DNA from: Paracidovorax citrulli
GTDB lineage: Bacteria > Pseudomonadota > Gammaproteobacteria > Burkholderiales > Burkholderiaceae_C
Reading direction: 5' to 3'
Length of the DNA: 51,973 bases
NCBI RefSeq assembly: GCF_900100305.1
Contig: NZ_FNEY01000034.1
Span: 1 to 51,973, forward strand
In this document: positions 40,945-48,475 of the stretch, piece after piece
How positions within the stretch are numbered: position 1 is the stretch's first letter
Layout of the letters: each line of letters starts with the position of its first letter
Made by a program: the position numbers and the translations under genes
The notes under the pieces: model-generated
The model's database searches: none
The model's input: only the letters and a program-made list of their open reading frames with translations
What the model was told of the DNA's origin: nothing

Positions 40945-42141
40945 TCAGCCGGCCCGCGGGAAGACGGCTTCGCCCAGGTTCAGCATGAGCCGGTTGGCCC
41001 AGGCGAAAAGGGCGGCGGCATGCAGCGCGTCCAGGATCTCCAGGTCGGACAGGCCGGCATCGCGCAGCGGCTGCAGGTGCTGCGCGCCGAACGTGCCGGG
41101 CGTGCGCGTGAGCGCGGCGCTGGCCTGCACGATGGCGCGCTCGCGCGCATTGGTGCCGGCGGTGTCGGGCTCCTGGAAGATCTGCGCCATCACGTCGTTG
41201 CGCTTGGCCAGTTGCTCGAAGCGCTGGGCATGCACGGAGGCGCAGTACACGCAGCCGTTCACGCGCGAGACCACGGTGCTGGCGACTTCGCGCTCGGCAC
41301 GGGCGAGGCCGCCCGGGGCGTACATGATGGCGTTGAAGGCCTGGGAGCGCTCGGAGAGCACGCGGGGCTGGTGCGCCAGCAGCAGGTAGAAGTCCGACGT
41401 GCGGGCCTTGGGATGGCTGAGGTCGAGCACCGCGTTCTGCTCGGGGGTGGCCGCTGCGGGATCGAGCACGGGCAGCCAGGCCTTCCAGTCCAGCGTCTCG
41501 CTGGTGTAGCCGTTCACGCGCAGCGGCTCGCCGGGCGCGGGCAGGTTGGCGGGATGGACGAAGGGGGCGGCATCTACGGGCTGCGCTGCTGCTGCAGCGG
41601 CCGGCGCGGCACCGGCCTCGCCCAGTTGCGCCAGCGCGGCCACGCCGGCCACCACGCGCAGCTGGTAGGTGACGAAGCCGATCAGCTGCGCGAGCAGCAC
41701 CGTGTCCGGCACCGAGAGGCCCGCGGCGGGCAGCGCCTGCAGGGCGGCCTGGTCGCTTTCGGCGGGGTGCGTGGCGAGCGTGCGCGCGAAATGCACGATG
41801 GCCTGCAGGCGTGCGTCGGCGATCGCGGCGTCGGGCGCATCGACGAGCGCCTGCACGGCCGGCGGGGGATGCAGGGGCTGGAGGGCCGCGCGGTAGTGGG
41901 CCGCTAGCGCGGGCAGGCCGCTCACGCGGGCGATGTCGTGCGCCACGGCCAGGCGCTCGGCCTGCGTGAGGCCGCCGGGCAGGCCTGGGCCGAAGAGGGC
42001 GTCCTCGCAGCCCTGTGTGGCCGTGGCGACCTTGTCGCGCTGGTGGCGCACGGCGTGGGCCGTGCTGCCGGGCGCGAGGCCGGCGATGTGGTCGATGGTG
42101 TCGCGGGATGCGGTGGCAGTGGTGGCGGCGGTGTCGGTCAT
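40945..42141 (-). CDS. CMD-domain (AhpD-like) peroxidase-related protein, two-domain
   Basis: The 398-residue product has two carboxymuconolactone-decarboxylase/AhpD-like halves. The C-terminal half carries the redox motif NGCVYCASVHAQRF (CxxC plus His) within REVASTVVSRV. The N-terminal half (HDIARVSGLPALAAHYRA) lacks that cysteine pair. Such proteins act in peroxide or alkyl hydroperoxide handling. It follows an FAD oxidoreductase gene by 44 bases on the same strand, probably one operon. Confidence 0.85.
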   Translation of the reverse strand: MTDTAATTATASRDTIDHIAGLAPGSTAHAVRHQRDKVATATQGCEDALFGPGLPGGLTQAERLAVAHDIARVSGLPALAAHYRAALQPLHPPPAVQALVDAPDAAIADARLQAIVHFARTLATHPAESDQAALQALPAAGLSVPDTVLLAQLIGFVTYQLRVVAGVAALAQLGEAGAAPAAAAAAQPVDAAPFVHPANLPAPGEPLRVNGYTSETLDWKAWLPVLDPAAATPEQNAVLDLSHPKARTSDFYLLLAHQPRVLSERSQAFNAIMYAPGGLARAEREVASTVVSRVNGCVYCASVHAQRFEQLAKRNDVMAQIFQEPDTAGTNARERAIVQASAALTRTPGTFGAQHLQPLRDAGLSDLEILDALHAAALFAWANRLMLNLGEAVFPRAG

Positions 42142-42185
42142 GGGCAATCCGTTGCGTCGGGGCAGTAAGAGGGAGGGGCGGCCGG

Positions 42186-43655
42186 TCAGCCGGGCAGGAC
42201 GCGCCGGGCGGTGTCCGCGGGCGTCCATTCGTCGCCCAGCAGTTCGGGCTCGGCATAGGCCTGCAGCACGCCGAAGTGGTGGTCCACGTCCTCGCGGTAG
42301 AACAGGCTGGCGAGGCCGGTGGCCAGCCGGCGAGCGCCGTCGCTGATGGCGGGGATGTCGCCCGAGACCGTGCCGTGCGAGAGGGCCGCGGGGTAGCAGA
42401 AGCAGTGCACGCGCTCCAGGCCGGGGCAGTCGCCAGGCAACTTCTCGCGGAACTCGAACACGGGGCCCAGGTCGGGCGAATCGGCCAGTTCCTGGTCTTC
42501 GTCGCCCGGCGGCGGCGTGTAGCGTGAGCCCCAGGTGCGCACGTGGGGCGCGATGGCCGCGAACTCGGGCTTCTGCGTCCAGTCGATGGCGAAGCCCGTC
42601 GAGACGATCAGGAAATCGAAGGCGAAGGTGCCGTGCGGCGTGGCGACGTGCAGCGCGCCGTCGGCCGGGTTTTCCCGCACGCCCTGCACCGGGCAGCCCA
42701 GGTGGAAGAAGGCGTTGGGGTGGCGCGAGACGCGCAGCGTGCTGCCGTGCGGCGGGGGCACCTGCGTGGTGTTGATGTAGTGGCGGATGCGCCACTTCCA
42801 GGCGTCCGGCAGGTCGTGGTGGCCGTGCGTGAGGCCGGGCACGCCCGAGCCCTTGGATTTGTTGATGCGGGGCAGGTCGGGGCGGCGCACCAGCAGGTCC
42901 ACGCTGGCGGCGCCGCATTCCAGCGCCGTGGCGGCGCTGTCCATGGCCGACGAGCCGGCGCCCACCACGCCCACGCGCAGGCCGCGCAGCGTGGCGTAGT
43001 CCAGCACATCGGACGAATGCGCCCAGCGGCCGCGGCCGACCCCCTGCATGAAGGCCGGAATCTGCGGCCCGCCCAGGCCGTCGCGGCCCGTGGCCAGCAC
43101 CACGCGGCGTGCGAACCAGGTCGTGGCGCGGCCCTGCGCCTGCACGTCCACCTCCACCAGCCCGTCGCCACGCGGCCGCACGGCGCTGACCGCATGGCCG
43201 TTGCGCACGTCGGCCCGGGTGACGCGCCGGTACCAGCGCAGGTAGTCCATCCACTGCAGCCGCGGGATCTTGTCGAGCGCGGCCCAGACGTCTTCGCCCC
43301 ACTGGGCCTCGAACCACGCTCGGAAGGTGAGCGAAGGCACGCCCAGCGCCGGACCCGTCAGCTCCTTGGGCGAGCGCAGTGTTTCCATGCGCGCCGTGGT
43401 GGCCCAGGGCCCCTCGTGGTCTTCCGGCGCGCGGTCCAGCAGCACCGCAGGGATGCCCTGCTGCGCGAGCGCCATGCTGGCCGCCAGGCCCGCCTGGCCG
43501 GCGCCGATGATGAGCACGTCGATGACCGGCCGGCCCGCATGCATGCGCTGCGGCAGCCAGGCCTTCGCGCGCCAGTTGAGGGTCAGCAGGTCGTGCTGCA
43601 GCCGCTGTTCAAGAGCGGCCAGCCCGGCCGCGCCCAAGGGAGAGGAAATAGCCAT
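42186..43655 (-). CDS. FAD/NAD(P)-dependent oxidoreductase (flavin monooxygenase-like)
   Basis: The 489-residue product has a first dinucleotide motif DVLIIGAGQAGLAASMAL (about 46-63), a second Rossmann motif VGVVGAGSSAMDSAATAL near 225, and the FLIVSTGFAIDW block, the layout of two-dinucleotide-binding flavoprotein monooxygenases. The substrate is unknown. Pairing with the downstream CMD protein and an upstream Bug receptor suggests uptake and oxidation of an organic acid, which is inference. Confidence 0.85.
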   Translation of the reverse strand: MAISSPLGAAGLAALEQRLQHDLLTLNWRAKAWLPQRMHAGRPVIDVLIIGAGQAGLAASMALAQQGIPAVLLDRAPEDHEGPWATTARMETLRSPKELTGPALGVPSLTFRAWFEAQWGEDVWAALDKIPRLQWMDYLRWYRRVTRADVRNGHAVSAVRPRGDGLVEVDVQAQGRATTWFARRVVLATGRDGLGGPQIPAFMQGVGRGRWAHSSDVLDYATLRGLRVGVVGAGSSAMDSAATALECGAASVDLLVRRPDLPRINKSKGSGVPGLTHGHHDLPDAWKWRIRHYINTTQVPPPHGSTLRVSRHPNAFFHLGCPVQGVRENPADGALHVATPHGTFAFDFLIVSTGFAIDWTQKPEFAAIAPHVRTWGSRYTPPPGDEDQELADSPDLGPVFEFREKLPGDCPGLERVHCFCYPAALSHGTVSGDIPAISDGARRLATGLASLFYREDVDHHFGVLQAYAEPELLGDEWTPADTARRVLPG

Positions 43656-43760
43656 GAAAAGATCGTTGCTGTAGCAGATGCAGGTAGTGCGATGGGATGC
43701 GATGGCAATGCCGGGCCGGCTTCGTCATGGCGCCTGAAACCGGCGCGGCCCAAAGCCAGC

Positions 43761-43856
43761 CACCCCCGTGGAACTGGTTCCGCCAGGCCACCGGGGGTGC
43801 CCCCCTTCCCGAGGCGCGCAGCGCCACGAGAGAAGGGGGAGCGGCGCAAGCCGCTC
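43761..43856. repeat. Strongly folded intergenic element, repeat-like
   Basis: Three consecutive structures fill this spacer: CACCCCC (43761-43767)/GGGGGTG (43793-43799) extended by GTGG/CCAC; CCCCCTTC (43801-43808)/GAAGGGGG (43832-43839) enclosing GGCGC/GCGCC; and GAGCGGC (43839-43845)/GCCGCTC (43850-43856) with a GCAA loop. The pattern resembles dispersed intergenic repeats of Comamonadaceae genomes, which I recall but could not check. It may also terminate or process the Bug receptor transcript. Confidence 0.5.
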
Positions 43857-43871
43857 AGGGGGTTGACGCCG

Positions 43872-44891
43872 CTAGTCCACGCTGATTTTCGCGTCCTTCA
43901 CCACCTGCGCCCACTTGGCCCGGTCCTTGCGCACGGTCCGGGCGAACTGCTCCGGCGTTTCGATGCGCACCGTGTTGCCCTGCGATTCGAAGCGCTGTCG
44001 CACCTCGGGCTGCTCCAGCACCTCGCGCAGCGCGGTATTGAGCTTGCGCACGATGGCCGGGTCCGTGCCCCTGGGCGCGAAGATGCCGAACCAGATGGAG
44101 CTGTCGAAGCCCTGGGTGCCGGGCAGCCCGCTCGATGCGATGGTGGGCACCTCCTTCACGGCGCCCACCGGCTTCGCGGTGGTCACGCCCAGCAGCCGCA
44201 CCTTGCCGGCCTTGTAGTGCGGCAGCACGGTCTGCACCTGGTTCATGATGCAGCAGGTCTCGCCGCGCACCACCGAGGTGATGGCCTCCGGGCCCCCCTT
44301 GTAGGGCACGTGCACCATGTTCAGGCCCAGGCGCGCGTTGAATTCGGCGAACGCCATGTGGGTGCCGGCGCCGTTGCCGGTGGAGGCGTAGTTGTACTTG
44401 CCGGGGTTCGCCTTCACGATCTCGACGAATTCCTGCAGCGTCTTCGCGTCGATCACGTCCGGGTTCACGGTGAGCACGTTCGACACGTCGATGAGCGTGC
44501 CCACGGGCACGAAGTCGGCCTCCACGTCGAAGGGCAGCTTTCTGTAGAGCGCGGCATTGCTGCCGTGCGTGGCCGCGGTGCCGAAGGCCAGCGTGTAGCC
44601 GTCCGGCTTCGCGCGGGCGACGTATTCGCTGGCGATGTTGCCCGCGGCGCCGGACCTGTAGTCGATGATGACCGGCTGGCCGAGCTTCTGGCCGAGGGGT
44701 TCCTGCACGGAGCGGGCCACCACGTCCACGCCGGAGCCGGCCGGGAAGCCCATGATGAGCGTGACGGGCTGGCGCGGCCAGTCGGCGGCGGCGTGCGTAT
44801 CCGCCGCGAGGGCGGGAGAAGACGCGGTCCAGGCCGCGGCGGCGAGCGCGGCGGCACCCAGCCAGGAGAAGGAGTCGGAAAGACGGCGCAT
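43872..44891 (-). CDS. Bug-family tripartite tricarboxylate transporter substrate-binding protein
   Basis: The 339-residue product has a signal peptide (to about residue 30, SPALAADT), then the Bug fold: PVTLIMGFPAGSGVDVVARSV, YRSGAAGNIASEYVARAKPDG, MNQVQTVLPHYKAGKVRLLGV. Bug proteins are periplasmic receptors for organic acids and usually lack their own permease genes nearby, as here. ATG 44891 was chosen from the signal peptide. Confidence 0.92.
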   Translation of the reverse strand: MRRLSDSFSWLGAAALAAAAWTASSPALAADTHAAADWPRQPVTLIMGFPAGSGVDVVARSVQEPLGQKLGQPVIIDYRSGAAGNIASEYVARAKPDGYTLAFGTAATHGSNAALYRKLPFDVEADFVPVGTLIDVSNVLTVNPDVIDAKTLQEFVEIVKANPGKYNYASTGNGAGTHMAFAEFNARLGLNMVHVPYKGGPEAITSVVRGETCCIMNQVQTVLPHYKAGKVRLLGVTTAKPVGAVKEVPTIASSGLPGTQGFDSSIWFGIFAPRGTDPAIVRKLNTALREVLEQPEVRQRFESQGNTVRIETPEQFARTVRKDRAKWAQVVKDAKISVD

Positions 44892-45051
44892 GCGAAGGGT
44901 CCCAGGGAAGAACAGGATCCCTGCGCGGACGGGGCCGCCCGGGCGGGTCGGTCCTGTGCGAAGCAGGGAATGCGCCATTGTGGGCAAGGCTTCATGCCTG
45001 GCTGCCCATATGGTTATGGTGCCCCGGCGGCCCGGCCGCGCCGCAGGTGGA

Positions 45052-45480
45052 TCAGTACCGGTAGGGGTCGTTGGGCCGGCGGTCGTAGCGGTTGGGCACG
45101 CCGTCGCCGTCCCGGTCCCAGCCGCCGCGGCGCATCTCCCAGCGGCCACCCTGCTGCACCCAGCCCGGCTGGCGGTACACGTAGCCCGGCCGCGCGTGCA
45201 GCCAACGGCCCGGAACCCAGACGTGCCCGCGGCCGCGCCATTCCCAGTGGCCCTGTTCCCAGACCATGCCACGACGCGGCGGCGGCACGCGTTCATGGCG
45301 GGGCGGGGGCGGCCCGGGCCAGCGCTCCTGCACCACGGGCACGGGCGCGACGTACCGCGGGCCGGATTGCACGATGACCGTGGCGCTGGTGGCGGCCTGC
45401 GCGGAGGTGGTCACCGTGCCCATGGCGGCGGCCAGCGCGAGCGAGGCGGCGGAGAGGGACAGGGCCTGGCGGTGGGTCAT
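45052..45480 (-). CDS. YXWGXW repeat-containing exported protein
   Basis: The 142-residue product has a signal peptide (to about 29, SAQAA), a Pro/Arg stretch, then YXWGXW-type repeats (VWEQGHWEWRGRGHVWVPGRW) and a C-terminal DRDGDGVPNRYDRRPNDP, which resembles a calcium-binding thrombospondin-3 loop. An envelope location is likely; function is unknown. AGGAGACTTCC precedes the ATG. Confidence 0.85.
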   Translation of the reverse strand: MTHRQALSLSAASLALAAAMGTVTTSAQAATSATVIVQSGPRYVAPVPVVQERWPGPPPPRHERVPPPRRGMVWEQGHWEWRGRGHVWVPGRWLHARPGYVYRQPGWVQQGGRWEMRRGGWDRDGDGVPNRYDRRPNDPYRY

Positions 45481-45653
45481 GGAAGTCTCCTGAAAGGGGC
45501 GGATCCCGGTGCCGGGCCCGGTCGGCCCCGGTGGTCCCGGTCATCCATGGCGCCATGGTCGCCGCCGCGCGTCAACGCCGTGTCGTCCCGGTGTCGCCGC
45601 CGTGCGAAGCGGTGTGAGCAGGTGTTCCCGCCCCTCTCCCCCGTGCCAGGGCG

Positions 45654-45908
45654 TCAGCGCGCCGTGCCCAGTTCCGGCCAGATGGCGGCCCAGTCGTGCG
45701 GGCGCAGGTCCTTGCGCGTGACCTGGCCGCCCGTGGCCTGTTCGATGGCCACGCAATTCAGCGGAGAGGGAATGCGCCGCGCGTAGCCGTGCTGCCATTG
45801 CCGGATCTGCGCATCGCTCTTGATCGGCGAGCCGTACTGCGCCATGCGCAGCCGCAGCTGCCGGACGCTCAGAGCGCCGTGCTGTTGGAGGTACTCGTGC
45901 AACGTCAT
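45654..45908 (-). CDS. YdaS/Cro-like small DNA-binding protein
   Basis: The 84-residue product (starts MTLHEYLQQHGALSV) has a helix-turn-helix region with SDAQIRQWQHGYARRIPSPLNCVAIEQATGG, typical of the YdaS/Cro family of phage origin. It is divergent from an S24-type repressor across an 88-base spacer with three operator-like repeats. Its minus-strand promoter is TTGCTT (45970-45965), 17 bp, TAGAAT (45947-45942). ATG 45908 was preferred to 45932. Confidence 0.75.
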   Translation of the reverse strand: MTLHEYLQQHGALSVRQLRLRMAQYGSPIKSDAQIRQWQHGYARRIPSPLNCVAIEQATGGQVTRKDLRPHDWAAIWPELGTAR

Positions 45909-45922
45909 GTCCCGCCCCGTGG

Positions 45923-45989
45923 AAAGTAGCAATTGCTCTGGATTCTATTTTTGCAAAGTAGCAAAAGCAACCGTAGCGTGTGCTACTTT
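45923..45989. promoter_or_regulatory. Divergent promoters with three operator-like repeats
   Basis: AAAGTAGCA occurs at 45923-45931 and 45955-45963, and inverted at 45981-45989. The second copy lies in the spacer of the minus-strand promoter TTGCTT-N17-TAGAAT; the first covers its transcript start; the third is just downstream of a weak plus-strand TTGCAA (45951)-N17-TAGCGT (45974). This is the layout of a phage-type immunity switch. Confidence 0.75.
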
Positions 45990-45996
45990 CCGGCCC

Positions 45997-46701
45997 ATGG
46001 ACGAAACCGCGTTGCAACTGTACCGGCGCCAGCGCCTGGATGAGGCGATCAACCACCTCACGGCGGGTAACGTGACTGCGTTCGGGCGGCTGCTGGGGTA
46101 CCGCGACGGGGCTTTCGTGCGGCAGATGCTGTCGGGTTCGCGGGCGGTGTCGGACAAGACGGTGCGGGCGATCGAGACGCTGCGCGGCATGCGCGCGTGG
46201 TTCCAGACGGACGGGGAGCCGCCCCTGCAGGCGGGGGAGCGGGACCCGGCCTATCCGGACGCGGAGGCCGGCGCGGGCCGGGACGCCGTGCTGGTGCTGG
46301 AGGTGCGGCGCCAGCAGGACCTGGGCGAGCGGCAGGGCGCCGAGCCCGCCTGCACGGCGGACGGCGGCATGCGCACCCTCGCGCTCACCCACGAGTGGCT
46401 GGAGCGCCGCAGCCTGCGTGCGCGCGACCTGATCGCGATCGCGGTGGGCGACGACAGCATGCAGCCGTCATTGCATCCCGGGGATGTGGTGGCGGTGGAT
46501 ACCCGCGATCCCTCGCCGGCCGACGGGCAGGTGTTCGTGGTGGACTACGAGGGCGCCTGCCTGGTGCGGCGGGTGGTGCGCGACAGCGGCGCATGGTGGC
46601 TGGCCGCGGAGAACGCGCTGCGGTTTCCGCGCAAGCAATTGACCGCACCCTCGGCGCGGCTCGTCGGGCGGGTGGTGCACGTGCACAGCGAGACGCTGTG
46701 A
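45997..46701 (+). CDS. CI-like repressor with S24 (LexA-type) domain, catalytic Lys replaced
   Basis: The 234-residue product has an N-terminal helix-turn-helix (about 20-65) and a C-terminal S24/LexA fold: GDDSMQPSLHPGD with S154, and VVDYEGACLVRRVV, where the catalytic lysine position holds R191. Self-cleavage on DNA damage is therefore doubtful. It is divergent from the YdaS/Cro-like gene and probably represses it. No integrase or virion gene lies nearby, so the pair looks domesticated. Confidence 0.82.
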   Translation: MDETALQLYRRQRLDEAINHLTAGNVTAFGRLLGYRDGAFVRQMLSGSRAVSDKTVRAIETLRGMRAWFQTDGEPPLQAGERDPAYPDAEAGAGRDAVLVLEVRRQQDLGERQGAEPACTADGGMRTLALTHEWLERRSLRARDLIAIAVGDDSMQPSLHPGDVVAVDTRDPSPADGQVFVVDYEGACLVRRVVRDSGAWWLAAENALRFPRKQLTAPSARLVGRVVHVHSETL

Positions 46702-46712
46702 ACTGCGTGCCT

Positions 46713-47444
46713 TCAGCGCCGCATCGCGGTGAAGGCCTCGAACTCCCAGCGCCGCATCGCCAGCAGCACGGTGTAGCCCTCGCGGTCGCGCTCGGGCAGC
46801 CGCTGGTCGGCGAGGTGCTGCTGCGCGAAGTCGTGCGCCACGCGCTGCAGGCGCTCCTGGAAGGCGGGCGCGAGGCTGCGGCCAATGGCGCCGTGCACCA
46901 TCAGCACGCCTTCGCCCGGGCCGTCGAAGCCGCCCGAGAAGTAATCGAGCAGGGCATGGTCGCGGAAGTAGTGCATCACCGGACCATGTGCGCGCCAGCG
47001 GAAGGTCTTGGCGAGCTTGAGCCGGTAGCGGTTGAGCGGGCGCAGCTCGATGATGCCGATGCGGTCGAGCTGCGCGAGGTATTTGACGCCTTCGGCGTCC
47101 GAGAGCCGGTAGGTGCCGAGGATCTGCTCCAGCGTCCACTGGCTCAGCACGCAGATGGCCATGAGCAGCAGCTTCTTGTCGGCCACCACCGCGCGCTCCT
47201 GTTCCAGCGAGAGCTGGTCGAGCAGGGGCTGGCTGTCGGCCACGCGGCGCGCGAGGTCGGCGAAATCCAGCCGCAGCGCGCGGCAGATGGCGTCGATGCG
47301 CGACAGCGGCATGTCGCCGCGCGCCAGCATGCGCTTGACGCTGGATTCGGCCATGCCGAGGGCCTGGGCGAGGTCGGCATACGTCATGTGCGCGGCCTTG
47401 AGTTCCTTCTTGAGGGCAGCGACGAGGTCGGCGGTGGTGCTCAT
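46713..47444 (-). CDS. XRE-family transcriptional regulator
   Basis: The 243-residue product has an N-terminal XRE helix-turn-helix (about 5-62: MTYADLAQALGMAESSVKRML) and a longer C-terminal part containing a second winged-helix-like stretch (LGTYRLSDAEGVKYLAQLDRIGIIELRP). Ligand and targets are unknown. It is convergent with the S24 repressor (11 bases between stops) and divergent from the CREST-like gene. Confidence 0.85.
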   Translation of the reverse strand: MSTTADLVAALKKELKAAHMTYADLAQALGMAESSVKRMLARGDMPLSRIDAICRALRLDFADLARRVADSQPLLDQLSLEQERAVVADKKLLLMAICVLSQWTLEQILGTYRLSDAEGVKYLAQLDRIGIIELRPLNRYRLKLAKTFRWRAHGPVMHYFRDHALLDYFSGGFDGPGEGVLMVHGAIGRSLAPAFQERLQRVAHDFAQQHLADQRLPERDREGYTVLLAMRRWEFEAFTAMRR

Positions 47445-47558
47445 GGGTATCGATTATGGATACTGCGGGTGGCCGGCGGCAGTTCTGGTGGCGCTGGGCG
47501 ATGCTGAAGGCCGGGCGCGGCGCGAGACTGACCGGCACATCCACTGCACGCACCTGCC

Positions 47559-48443
47559 ATGCACCCTCCCGCATCCTCTTCCCGCACCGCGTCCCTGCCG
47601 CTGTCCCGCCGCGAAGGCGTGCTCTGCGCCGCCCTGCTGGCCGGCGTGGCGCTGGCCCTGGCGGGCCCTGTCGTTCCGCCCGGGCCGCAGGCGCATGCCT
47701 ATGCCGACCAGCGCACGCTCTGGGGCCTGCCGCATGCGATGGACGTGCTCACCAACCTGCCGTTCGCGCTGATGGGAGTTTTCGGGCTGGCGCGGCTGGC
47801 GGCCCGGGTGCGCGAAGGGGCGCTGCGGGCGGCCGGCGCCGCGGCGGCGGGCCTGTTCTTCGCGGGGCTGCTGCTGACCGCCGGAGGCTCGGCGCTCTAC
47901 CACTGGCAGCCCCACGGCATCACGCTGCTGGCGGACCGCGCCGGCATGCTCGTGGCGTTCGCCGGCATGCTGGCGCTCGCGGTGGACGAGCGCATCGGCG
48001 CGCGGGCCGCCGCTCTCGTGTGCGCCACGGTGCTGGCCGGCGGCGCGGCCGCGCTGCGCACCTGGGGCATCACCGGCGACCTCTGGCCCTGGGCGGTGCT
48101 GCAGGGCGGCGGCATGCTGCTCCTGCTGGCCCTGGCGGCCGACGCATGGCGGTGCCGGCGGGCCGGGCGCGCGCCGCTGCCGGGGCGGCTGGGCGTCTCC
48201 CTGGCCGCGGTGATCGGCTGGTACGGCCTGGCGAAACTGCTGGAGGCCGGCGATGCGGCGGTGTTCGCCGCCACGGGGCACCTGGTGTCCGGCCACAGCC
48301 TCAAGCACCTGGCCGCGGCGATGGCGGCCTGGCCGCTGCTGGCGGCGCTGGCGCCGGGCCGGTATTTCGCGCGCTGCGAGCGCGGCACGCCCTGGCGCGG
48401 CCGCCGCGAAGGCACAATGCCCGCCGGCGCGAAGTCGAAATGA
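47559..48443 (+). CDS. CREST-like seven-segment membrane protein, predicted hydrolase
   Basis: The 294-residue product has about seven membrane segments and the dispersed metal-site residues of the CREST superfamily (alkaline ceramidase, PAQR, Per1): GGSALYHWQP (Ser and His), LLADRAG (Asp) and GHSLKH (two His). Members are membrane metallohydrolases, often acting on lipids. The stop overlaps an ATG of the next frame (48440-48443) and the lipid acyltransferase fusion follows, which fits a lipid-related role; that is inference. Confidence 0.65.
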   Translation: MHPPASSSRTASLPLSRREGVLCAALLAGVALALAGPVVPPGPQAHAYADQRTLWGLPHAMDVLTNLPFALMGVFGLARLAARVREGALRAAGAAAAGLFFAGLLLTAGGSALYHWQPHGITLLADRAGMLVAFAGMLALAVDERIGARAAALVCATVLAGGAAALRTWGITGDLWPWAVLQGGGMLLLLALAADAWRCRRAGRAPLPGRLGVSLAAVIGWYGLAKLLEAGDAAVFAATGHLVSGHSLKHLAAAMAAWPLLAALAPGRYFARCERGTPWRGRREGTMPAGAKSK

Positions 48444-48475
48444 CGCGATTTCCACACACTCCCCAGGAGCACGGC

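Noticed and set aside
45654-47444. Prophage
   Set aside because: Only regulators are present; no integrase, attachment sites, replication or virion genes were seen around them.
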